Part shown: piece by piece, positions 27,465-34,689 of the stretch | How positions within the stretch are numbered: position 1 is the stretch's first letter | Layout: every line of letters starts with the position of its first letter | Assembly (NCBI RefSeq): GCF_025717605.1 | Contig: NZ_JAJIRQ010000007.1 | Location: forward strand, 124,001-188,000 | Direction: 5' to 3' | DNA from: Paucibacter sp. TC2R-5 | GTDB lineage: Bacteria > Pseudomonadota > Gammaproteobacteria > Burkholderiales > Burkholderiaceae_C | DNA length: 64,000 nucleotides | Made by a program: the position numbers and the translations under genes | Notes under the pieces: generated by a model | What the model saw: only the letters and a program-made list of their open reading frames with translations | The model's database searches: none | Told to the model about the DNA's origin: nothing

Positions 27465-28172
27465 ATGAACAAGCCCCCCGCCCCCTTCGCCTCGCGCGCC
27501 GTCGCCATGCTGCCCGACAAGGGCGTGCCCGACTTATTGTTCCTGCTCCTGCACGGGGCTGGCGCCGACGCCGCGCAAATGCGGCCGCTGGCGCAAGCGC
27601 TGCGAGCGCAGTACCCGCAGGCTGCCGTGCTCGCGCTCAATGCGCCGCAGGCTGCAGAGGGCGGTCAGCATTGGTACCCGCTGGATGGCTGCAATGACGA
27701 CAACCATGGTGAGCGGGTGCAAGCCGCCCTGCCCGCCTTCATCGCTACGGTGCGCAGCTGGGCGGCGCAGTGGGACTTGCCCTGGCAGCATGTCGCTCTG
27801 GGCGGCTTTTCTCAGGGCGCGGTGCTGGCCTTAGAGGCTGCGCAGGCCGAGGCGCAATTGGTGGGTCGGGTGCTGGCCTTCTCGGGCGCTTACGCCACGC
27901 CGCCGGTCCATGCGCCACATGAGGTCAGCCTGCATATTCTGCACGGCCAACTGGACGGCGTCTTGCCCTATCAAGACCAGGTCAGCGCGGCCCGTAGACT
28001 GGTGCAGTTAGGCGCCGACATCACAGCCGATGTCCTGCCCGACATCGGCCATGAATTGCACCCCGAGCTGATTGAGCGCGCGATGGAACAGCTGCGCACC
28101 TTCTTGCCGGCGCGGATGTGGAAAGAGGCGATGCAGGCGGCGGCCGAACAAGACGGAGCTGGGAAGAAATGA
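27465..28172 (+). CDS. Carboxylesterase, phospholipase/carboxylesterase family (YpfH-like)
   Basis: This 235-residue alpha/beta hydrolase shows LLLHGAGADAAQM (oxyanion region), the nucleophile elbow GGFSQGAVL, the acid in HGQLDGVLPY and the catalytic His in DIGHELHPEL. This matches the PF02230 family of small cytoplasmic carboxylesterases. ATG at 27465 is favoured over the in-frame codon at 27435, which overlaps the kinase gene. Its stop overlaps the start of the response regulator by 4 bp (ATGA), placing an esterase at the head of a two-component operon. Confidence 0.82.
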   Translation: MNKPPAPFASRAVAMLPDKGVPDLLFLLLHGAGADAAQMRPLAQALRAQYPQAAVLALNAPQAAEGGQHWYPLDGCNDDNHGERVQAALPAFIATVRSWAAQWDLPWQHVALGGFSQGAVLALEAAQAEAQLVGRVLAFSGAYATPPVHAPHEVSLHILHGQLDGVLPYQDQVSAARRLVQLGADITADVLPDIGHELHPELIERAMEQLRTFLPARMWKEAMQAAAEQDGAGKK

Positions 28173-28862
28173 CGGATGAAACTGCAGCACGCTTGCTCTT
28201 GGTCGAGGACGATGCTCGCCTGGCCGAGCTGGTCATCGCCAGCCTGAGCAAGGCCGGCTACCTGGTCAGCCATAGCGCCAGCGGCCTGGAAGGCGAGGCC
28301 ATGATGCGCGCCGGAGGGTTTGATTTGGTGCTGCTGGACGGCCATTTGCCGGACAAGGACGGCTTTGACGTGCTGCGCGATGTGCGGCGCGCACTTTGCC
28401 GGCCGCATCGTCATGCTGACTGCCCGCGACGATGACATCGACCAGGTGATGGGCCTGGACGGCGGCGCCGACGACTACATCACCAAGCCGGTTTCGCCGC
28501 GCGTGCTCATGGCGCGGCTGAAGGCCTTGCTGCGTCGCGATACGCCGGCGCCTGCGACCTCCGACGAGATCGGTGAGCTGCGCTTCGGCGAACTGCTGAT
28601 CAAGCCCGCTGCGCGTTCGGTCGTTTTGGCAAACGCCGACGTCGAGCTGACGACCGCCGAGTTTGATCTGCTGCTCTTCCTGGCCGAGCGCGCCGGCAGC
28701 GTCGTCACGCGCGACGACATCATGCAAGGCCTGCGCGGCCTGGAATTTGATGGCCTGGACCGTGCGATCGATGCGCGCATCTCTCGCCTGCGCAGAAAGC
28801 TTGGGGCCGTGGAGTACATCAAGACCGTGCGAGCTCAGGGTTATCTCTTTGCCAAAAACTAA
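28169..28862 (+). pseudogene. Frameshifted OmpR-family response regulator (RstA-like)
   Basis: The first frame encodes a receiver N-terminus (RLLLVEDDARLAELV, phospho-Asp in LVLLDGHLPDKDGFDVLRD) and then stops at 28435 after unrelated residues. The remainder lies in the next frame from about 28389: HFAGRIVMLTARDDD, the conserved Lys in DYITKPVSPRVL, and an intact winged-helix DNA-binding domain ending VRAQGYLFAKN. Removing one base within 28385-28388 (CGGCGCGC to CGCGCGC) restores one continuous protein of about 230 residues. This is either a real inactivating mutation, a sequencing error in a GC-repetitive run, or, less likely, a recoding site. The kinase downstream is intact. Confidence 0.8.
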
Positions 28863-30177
28863 AAACCCTTTGACGCGTTTGGCGCTGGGCGTGGGCCTGG
28901 CGGTGTTGGCGCTGGTGCTGCTAGTGCAAGGCGTGGTGTTGCTGGCCGTGGAAGAGATCAGCGATGACTATGTACGCCGCTTTATGCGCGGCACCGCGAC
29001 CATGCTGGTGGAAGAGCTGCGTCCGCTGGACAGCGCTGCCCGCCTGCAGCGCGTCAAGCAGTTGGATGAGCTGTTCGTCTACCCGGTTCAAATTATTTCG
29101 ACCGGCAGTCTGCCAAAACGACTGAGTGCTGCCGACCGTGATCGGCTGGCGCGCGGCGAGTTGCTGGTGCAGGGTTTCAACCGGCTGATTTACGCAGGCA
29201 TCGCACCTGGCGATCCGCAGATCTTGCGCCTGGGGCCCCTGAATGCAGACAACCACCCCGGCAACGGCTGGGTGCTGCCGCGTGAGCTCTGGCTGCAACT
29301 GGCCGTGGCCTTGGCGCTGGCGGCCAGCGTGGTGCCGCTGAGCTGGTGGTTGATGCGCCCGGCCTGGCGTGACCTGCGCCACTTGCAAGAAGCCGGCGAG
29401 GCGATGCTGGCCGGGCGTTTTGATGAGCCGATCAAGGAAAGCCAAAGCCATTTGTTTGCGCCCATTGCGGCGGGCGGGCGCGCGATGCTGGCCAAGTTGG
29501 CCAGCGCCTTGGCCAGCCAGCGCGAGCTGACCGGTTCGATCTCGCACGAGCTGCGCACGCCCTTGGCGCGGCTGCGCTTCGCACTCGACGCCTTGGTGGA
29601 CGAAGAAGACCCGGCCCAACGCGAGCTCGCCGTGCAGGCTTGTGAGCGCGATCTGGACGAGCTTGACACCCTGATCGACACCAGCCTGATGCTGGCCAGG
29701 CTGGACATGGGCGCGCTGGAGGCGCGCTGCGAAATGGGAGACTTGGCGGCGCTCTTGGCCGCCGAAGTGCAAAGCCTGGCGCCCTTGCTGGACGGCAAGA
29801 AGCTGCAAACCAATCTGCAGTTGCCGCCGCAAGTTCGCTTCGACGCCCGGCTGCTGCCTTATGGTCTGCGCAACGCGCTGCGCAATGCCGCCCGCCATGC
29901 GCGGGCTGAAGTATTGCTGTCTGCCTCGGTCGAGCAGGGTCAGGTCTTGCTGATGGTCGATGATGATGGCGAGGGCGTGCCCGTAGCCGAGCGCGAAGAT
30001 GTGTTCACGCCCTTCAAACGTTTGGCGAACAAGCGCAGCGGTCATGGCTTCGGATTGGGGCTGGCGATCGTGCGGCGGGTTGCCGAAGCCCATGGCGGCG
30101 CGGCCCGCATCGAGACCGCGCCGCTGGGCGGGGCCAGGCTGCTGATGAGCTGGCCCGCCCAGATACAAGAGGCATAA
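28849..30177 (+). CDS. Sensor histidine kinase (RstB-like)
   Basis: This membrane kinase is about 442 residues with two transmembrane helices (about 9-32 and 140-165) flanking a periplasmic sensor region. A HAMP-like linker (MRPAWRDLRHLQEAGEAMLAGRF) leads to HisKA with ISHELRTPLARLRF. The HATPase follows, with an N box (LRNALRNAARHA) and DDDGEGVP, and ends GHGFGLGLAIVRRVAEAHGG. The best start is TTG at 28849, with AGGG about 8 bases upstream, overlapping the regulator's end by 14 bp. It is the cognate partner of the frameshifted regulator; domain order and HAMP text resemble RstB, which senses envelope conditions. The signal is unknown. Confidence 0.85.
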   Translation: MPKTKNPLTRLALGVGLAVLALVLLVQGVVLLAVEEISDDYVRRFMRGTATMLVEELRPLDSAARLQRVKQLDELFVYPVQIISTGSLPKRLSAADRDRLARGELLVQGFNRLIYAGIAPGDPQILRLGPLNADNHPGNGWVLPRELWLQLAVALALAASVVPLSWWLMRPAWRDLRHLQEAGEAMLAGRFDEPIKESQSHLFAPIAAGGRAMLAKLASALASQRELTGSISHELRTPLARLRFALDALVDEEDPAQRELAVQACERDLDELDTLIDTSLMLARLDMGALEARCEMGDLAALLAAEVQSLAPLLDGKKLQTNLQLPPQVRFDARLLPYGLRNALRNAARHARAEVLLSASVEQGQVLLMVDDDGEGVPVAEREDVFTPFKRLANKRSGHGFGLGLAIVRRVAEAHGGAARIETAPLGGARLLMSWPAQIQEA

Positions 30178-30186
30178 ACAAGATGC

Positions 30187-30741
30187 TTAGAAGTGGTAGT
30201 TCACGCCCATGCTCAGCACGTTGCTGGCATTGCCGTAAGTGGACTGCGTCGGCATATTGTTGAAGCGTGTCAGCTCGGTGCGCAGCGCCCAGTTCTTGTC
30301 GAGCGCGTACTCCATACCCAGGCCGGTCTTGAAGCCCACCGCATGGTTTTTGTCAAAGCCCGAGTAGCTGCGCTCATTGTGAGCGGCACCCAAACGACCG
30401 TAAAACGCAAACTTGTCGTTCAAGGGCAGGCGGCCGATGGCGTCCAGCGAATAGCTGGTGCTGGTGGATTCACCAGTGCCGATATGGGTTGAGCCCAAGC
30501 GTGTCACGCCCAGCTCGGTGGCGAAGTATTTGTTGAACTGATAGCCGCCGTAGAGGCCCCAGCTGGTGGCGGTTTTGTCGGTGGAGACGGCGGGCTTGGT
30601 CGGGCTCTTCAGATTATTGCTGGAGCGGCCGATGTCGCCGCCCACATAAAAGCCTTGCTCGGCAGCTCGGGCCTGACCAGGACCACTCAAGCCAGTCAAA
30701 CAGGCCAGAGTCGTGGTGACGGCGGTGATTAGCTTCTTCAT
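30187..30741 (-). CDS. Outer membrane beta-barrel protein (OmpA-like barrel)
   Basis: This 184-residue protein has a signal peptide ending near QARAAEQ. Alternating strands follow, typical of a small eight-stranded barrel (GFYVGGDIGRSSNN, WGLYGGYQFNKYFATELGV, YSLDAIGRLPLNDKFAFYGRLG), with the terminal outer membrane signature NVLSMGVNYHF ending in Phe. There is no peptidoglycan-binding OmpA C-terminal domain. The start at 30741 (MKKLITAVTT) is clear. It is convergent with the RstB-like kinase, and a tandem octamer lies 133-150 bp upstream. Confidence 0.87.
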   Translation of the reverse strand: MKKLITAVTTTLACLTGLSGPGQARAAEQGFYVGGDIGRSSNNLKSPTKPAVSTDKTATSWGLYGGYQFNKYFATELGVTRLGSTHIGTGESTSTSYSLDAIGRLPLNDKFAFYGRLGAAHNERSYSGFDKNHAVGFKTGLGMEYALDKNWALRTELTRFNNMPTQSTYGNASNVLSMGVNYHF

Positions 30742-30873
30742 ATGAGGTCCAACCTTTCTAATGTCAATAACGTTCTCGCTATACGGGTCCTGCTTGACAG
30801 CTGGCTGCTCCGAATGCGATGAAGTCATTGTGTTGAAAGGCCGCCTTGATGTCTGTGGGCCGACTGTTTGGCT

Positions 30874-30891
30874 TGTGTGACGGTGTGTGAC
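30874..30891. promoter_or_regulatory. Direct repeat upstream of the outer membrane barrel gene
   Basis: TGTGTGAC occurs twice (30874-30881 and 30884-30891) at a 10-bp period; on the strand of the barrel gene it reads GTCACACA-N2-GTCACACA. OmpR/PhoB-family regulators bind tandem repeats with about one-turn spacing. This makes it a candidate site for the neighbouring RstA-like regulator, an inference from spacing and context only. Confidence 0.4.
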
Positions 30892-30940
30892 AGGTGGGCA
30901 AGTGGGCAGTTGGCTCGCTCCGACCGACAAGCCGAATTAC

Positions 30941-32305
30941 CTAGACCGGCGACGTCTGCAAGCCGCAGAGGGTAAATGTGGAGCCCTTCCCCACCTTTGA
31001 CTGCAAGGCGATATCGCAGCCCAGATACGTTGCCTGCGCCTTGGCGATGGCCAGGCCCAAGCCATGGCTTTCGCTGGCCATGCGGTCATCAAAGCTGCGG
31101 TAGGCATCGAACAAGTGCTTTTGCTGCTCCAAAGCGATACCGCTGCCGCTGTCGCGCACCTCCAGGCACAGCCGCCTTGCTAGCGGGTAGCCTGTACGCA
31201 GCCGGACTCCGACATACACCGTGCCTGCAGCGGTGTGCTTGATGGCATTGCTAAGCAGGTTTTGCAGGATCGACTCCAGCATCTTTTTGTCTACCCAAAC
31301 CGCTGTGTGGTGCAAACCATCGACTGCCGCAAAGCGTAGGCCTATACCTTTGCTGCTGACCTGCGCTTCAAACAAGGCATGCAAATCAGCAAAGAGCTGC
31401 GGCAGCTCCACCCACCCCATTTGCAGTTGCAAGGCGCCAGATTCCAAGCGCGACAACTCCAGCAGACGAGTCACTTGGCCGTGCAGCTCACCCAGAGCAT
31501 TTGCCATTTTGGGGGCAACGGTGGCCACAGTTGAAGCGCAGTCTTGGCTCTGGGTTTGACTCAAAACCCCCAGATACAGGCCAAGCGCGCGAATAGGCTG
31601 CTTCAGATCGTGGCTAACGCCGGCCAAAAACAGAGATTTGGCTTGGGACGCATTTTCTGCCGCCGCCCTGCGCTCTCCCAGGTCCTCAATGAGCTGCTGG
31701 TTCTCAAACCGCAGGCGCATAGATTCGCGGTGCAGGCGGTTGGTGACATGCGCATAGCCAGAGGTCGAGGCAAGAAACACCAAAGTAAGGCCGGCCAAGG
31801 TGTAATGCTCGCCACCACCCGCAAGAGCCAAAAGAATGACAAACGGCAAGACCGTGGGCAACACGGCTGCGTAGAAGGCTGGCAAAAAAATTGAAACCGG
31901 CGCCACCGCGCCACCCGCCAAGCCGGCCACGACGGAGCCCGCCATCAATAGAGACAGTGGCCTGCTCGCATCAAAATACATCCAGGTGAACGCGCCCCAC
32001 GTCGCGCCGGTCAAAAACGAAGACAGCGTGAAGCCCCACAGAATCGCCCGGTATCCCTCACCTTTCTCAAGACGGGGCTTCATGCGCCAGACAAACACCT
32101 CGCGCAACAGTGACAAGAGGCCACCCACCACAAACCAGATCGCAATGTGCAGGGTTGGCACATGCCCGTACATCAATCCCACACAGGTCAGCGCCATCAA
32201 AGTCACGCCGACATAGGGGAACGGAATTTCGTAGGCAAAATAGAGCGCGAATGCCTTTTCCTCATAGGCCCGAGCTGGTATCGACACCCGCCTTCTCCAC
32301 ATCAT
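30941..32305 (-). CDS. Sensor histidine kinase (first of a paralogous pair)
   Basis: This 454-residue kinase has about five or six transmembrane helices in residues 22-185 and no recognisable periplasmic sensor. A short coiled coil (RFENQQLIEDLGERRAAAENASQAK) leads to HisKA with GVSHDLKQPIRALGLYL, the HDLKQP variant of the H box. HATPase motifs are LLSNAIKHT, VRDSGSGIA and SHGLGLAIAKAQ. GGGGAGG lies 5-6 bases before its ATG. It is a paralogue of the kinase at 32976-34376, with near-identical stretches at DNA level. It is transcribed away from the response regulator, whose ATG lies only 26 bp from this start. Confidence 0.88.
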   Translation of the reverse strand: MMWRRRVSIPARAYEEKAFALYFAYEIPFPYVGVTLMALTCVGLMYGHVPTLHIAIWFVVGGLLSLLREVFVWRMKPRLEKGEGYRAILWGFTLSSFLTGATWGAFTWMYFDASRPLSLLMAGSVVAGLAGGAVAPVSIFLPAFYAAVLPTVLPFVILLALAGGGEHYTLAGLTLVFLASTSGYAHVTNRLHRESMRLRFENQQLIEDLGERRAAAENASQAKSLFLAGVSHDLKQPIRALGLYLGVLSQTQSQDCASTVATVAPKMANALGELHGQVTRLLELSRLESGALQLQMGWVELPQLFADLHALFEAQVSSKGIGLRFAAVDGLHHTAVWVDKKMLESILQNLLSNAIKHTAAGTVYVGVRLRTGYPLARRLCLEVRDSGSGIALEQQKHLFDAYRSFDDRMASESHGLGLAIAKAQATYLGCDIALQSKVGKGSTFTLCGLQTSPV

Positions 32306-32331
32306 TGATGCCTCCCCATTGATTCAGCTCT

Positions 32332-32979
32332 ATGCCCACCACCCGCATTCTCATCGCTGAAGACCATGCCATGCTCGCCGACGCATTGAGTATGCTGCTC
32401 AATGTGCAGGAGGATATGCAATGTGTAGGTATCGCCAGAGATGGCGCTAGCGCGCTGAGGCTGACGCTGCAAACCCAACCCGACATCTTGTTGCTCGACC
32501 TGGGCCTGCCCCAACTGGACGGGCTGGCTGTCATGAAAGCCTTGCAAGCTCAGGCCTCGCTGGTCCGAACCATCGTGGTCACTGCCCGCATGGATGCAGG
32601 CTCTGTGCGGGCCGCACTTGCGCTGGGCGCGGCCGGCTATGTACCCAAAAATGAAAGCAGCAGCGAGCTCCTGCTGGCCGTCCGGCGGGTGGCGCAGGGT
32701 CGGAGCTACATCAGCAATGAGATTGCCAATTTGTTTATGGATGCCGATGGTTCTTCCCCTGCCATCAAACTCACAGCCAGTGAAATCACCATCCTCCAAT
32801 TGGTGGGCGAGGGCTTCACCAGCAAAGAAATAGGCATCAAACTTGGCATCAGCGAAGGCACAGTCCGCAAGCACCGAGAGAACCTGCGCAGCAAACTCGG
32901 CATACGCAATAGCGCAGAAATGGCGGCCTATGCCATTCGCACCCAAGCCAGTAGCCCCATCGAGCCCAAGGGCTGTTAA
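32332..32979 (+). CDS. NarL/FixJ-family response regulator
   Basis: This 215-residue cytoplasmic regulator has a receiver domain (RILIAEDHAML with the acidic pair, phospho-Asp in ILLLDLGLPQLDG, conserved Lys in GYVPKNESS). The C-terminal LuxR-type HTH follows (LTASEITILQLVGEGFTSKEIGIKLGISEGTVRKHRENLRSKLG). It lies between two paralogous kinases. Its ATG is 26 bp from one kinase start, and its stop overlaps the other kinase's stop by 4 bp at the palindrome GTTAAC. No clear Shine-Dalgarno is seen. Both kinases are plausible phosphodonors. Confidence 0.9.
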   Translation: MPTTRILIAEDHAMLADALSMLLNVQEDMQCVGIARDGASALRLTLQTQPDILLLDLGLPQLDGLAVMKALQAQASLVRTIVVTARMDAGSVRAALALGAAGYVPKNESSSELLLAVRRVAQGRSYISNEIANLFMDADGSSPAIKLTASEITILQLVGEGFTSKEIGIKLGISEGTVRKHRENLRSKLGIRNSAEMAAYAIRTQASSPIEPKGC

Positions 32980-34376
32980 CTCCTTAGCGCAGACTGATCC
33001 TGCGCTTGCTCCAGTTTGCCCTTGTGTGTACTCAAGCCGCACACAGTAAACACGGAACCCCGCCCCGGCGCACTTCTTACAGCTATCGACGCGCCAAGGT
33101 AGGTCGCCTGCGCCTTGGCGATGGCTAGGCCCAGGCCATGGCTTTCGCTGGCCTTGCGGTCATCGAAGCTGCGGTAGGCATCAAACAAGTAACTTTGCTG
33201 CTCCAGCGCGATGCCGCTGCCGGTGTCGCGCACCTCGATGCACAACTGCCGCCCGCGCCGATAGGCCATACGTTGCCGCACACCGATATACACCGTGCCC
33301 ACTGCAGTGTGTTTGATGGCATTGCTGATCAGGTTTTGCAAGATGGACTCCAGCATTTGCAGGTCTACCCACAGCGCCCGGCTGCGCAGCCGCTCAAGGT
33401 TTGCAAATCTCAAACGGATACCCTTGCCTGCGGCCTGAGCTTCAAACAACACATGCAGGCCGGCAAATAGCGAGTCCAGATCTACCCGCGCCATCGTTAC
33501 TTCTAACGCACCGGACTCCAGACGAGACAGTTCCAGCAGCCGGGTCACTTGGCCATGCAATTCGCCCAGAGCCATTTGCATTTTGGGCGCCACTTTGTCC
33601 ACCACATCAGCGCGCTCCTGCCTTTGGGTGTGCTCCAGCACTCCCAGGTAGAGGCCGAGTGCCCTGATGGGTTGCTTCAAATCATGGCTCACGCCGGCCA
33701 GAAACAAAGACTTGGTGCTGGACGCCTGCTCAGCCGCCGCCCTGCGCTCACTCAGGTCTTCAATCAACTGCTGCTTCTCATAGCGCAGGCGCACCGCCTC
33801 GCGATGCATTCGATTGGCCGCATGGGCATAACGAAACGTGACCATCAGAAACAGCAGGTTCAAACCCAGCACCACCCAGTGCCCCGCGCGGCCGTCTTGC
33901 AAGAGCGTCAGCAAATACGGCCCATAGGCCCCAAGCACCAGCAGATAAAAGGTCGGCAGGTACACCGATGTGGGCGCCACCGAGCCCACGATGATGACGG
34001 TCATATAGGTGCTCAGGACGGCCATGGTCGTGGGTTCGTTCACGTCAAAGTACAGCCATGCAAAAAAACCTGACACCAGCCCCAAGGGTAGCGACAGGGC
34101 GGCACCACCGCGCAATGCAATGGCATAGCCATGTTCGGCGTTCACCCGTTTGCGCATGCGGCGATCAAACACCATGCGTGCAAGCACCGCCGCAATCGCC
34201 CACCCTGCCCAAACCAACAGCCAGGCATCCGACACTTTGCCGTACAGCACCCAGCCGATGAGCCCCAGCAGCAAGAACGTAGGCGCGATGGGAAACGGCA
34301 GATCAAACAGCACATGCCTGGCAAAGACCTTTTCTTGAAAGGTCTGCAGCGATTCGACCGGAACTGCCTGAGACAT
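32976..34376 (-). CDS. Sensor histidine kinase (second of a paralogous pair)
   Basis: This 466-residue kinase has about six membrane helices (residues about 28-185), then a coiled coil (RYEKQQLIEDLSERRAAAEQ). HisKA has GVSHDLKQPIRALGLYLGVL, and the HATPase shows LISNAIKHT, VRDTGSGIA and SHGLGLAIAKAQ. Start ATG 34376 is supported by GAGGG 8 bases upstream; an upstream ATG at 34391 lacks one. The C-terminal half is very similar to the kinase at 30941-32305. The N-terminal membrane regions share layout (VLF/FPF-type first helix, then FAWLYFD versus FTWMYFD) but diverge more, suggesting different signals. Confidence 0.88.
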   Translation of the reverse strand: MSQAVPVESLQTFQEKVFARHVLFDLPFPIAPTFLLLGLIGWVLYGKVSDAWLLVWAGWAIAAVLARMVFDRRMRKRVNAEHGYAIALRGGAALSLPLGLVSGFFAWLYFDVNEPTTMAVLSTYMTVIIVGSVAPTSVYLPTFYLLVLGAYGPYLLTLLQDGRAGHWVVLGLNLLFLMVTFRYAHAANRMHREAVRLRYEKQQLIEDLSERRAAAEQASSTKSLFLAGVSHDLKQPIRALGLYLGVLEHTQRQERADVVDKVAPKMQMALGELHGQVTRLLELSRLESGALEVTMARVDLDSLFAGLHVLFEAQAAGKGIRLRFANLERLRSRALWVDLQMLESILQNLISNAIKHTAVGTVYIGVRQRMAYRRGRQLCIEVRDTGSGIALEQQSYLFDAYRSFDDRKASESHGLGLAIAKAQATYLGASIAVRSAPGRGSVFTVCGLSTHKGKLEQAQDQSALRS

Positions 34377-34689
34377 CAGCGCCGCCCTCATGAGCTATTG
34401 ATGGATGAATGGAGCGCCGCATTGTTACCACTTCGATGGACTCCGGCAAGCGCCGTCGGGCTCATGAGGCCCGCGTCTACGCACTTGTGCGTAGATCACC
34501 GCCCCTCCCTACGCACTTGGGCGAATGGCGGTTTGCCCCCACCAACCCTACATTCGTGAACACTGGCTTGCGCAAACCGTGGCAAACGACTTTGACCCGA
34601 CCTGTCTCGACGTTAGCCCATCGCTGAAAAATTTGTTTCGAACCGCTGGCCCGCCACCAGCTCGCCGCATCTACCTTGAAGAAATCTTC
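34377..34689. other. Divergent regulatory region between kinase and giant PEP-CTERM gene
   Basis: These 313 bp hold no credible gene. They carry a 20-bp palindrome and a repeated half-site described separately. They should contain the promoters of both the minus-strand kinase (from 34376) and the giant PEP-CTERM gene (from 34690). No clear -35/-10 pair stands out. Confidence 0.5.
34476..34518. promoter_or_regulatory. Operator-like palindrome plus half-site three turns away
   Basis: TCTACGCAC-TT-GTGCGTAGA (34476-34495) is a perfect 9-2-9 inverted repeat. The half-site CTACGCACTT recurs at 34509, exactly 32 bp (about three helical turns) from its first copy at 34477. No T-tract follows, so it is not a terminator. 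It lies 195 bp upstream of the giant PEP-CTERM start and 100 bp upstream of the kinase start. The neighbouring NarL-family regulator is the obvious candidate ligand, by inference. Confidence 0.6.

Noticed and set aside
30941-34376. Possible loss of the phospho-accepting H box in the two paralogous kinases
   Set aside because: HDLKQP keeps the His and is a known H-box variant; the ATP-binding motifs are complete.
34476-34495. Palindrome read as a transcription terminator
   Set aside because: There is no T-tract on either strand and it lies between two divergent gene starts, where no transcript needs ending.
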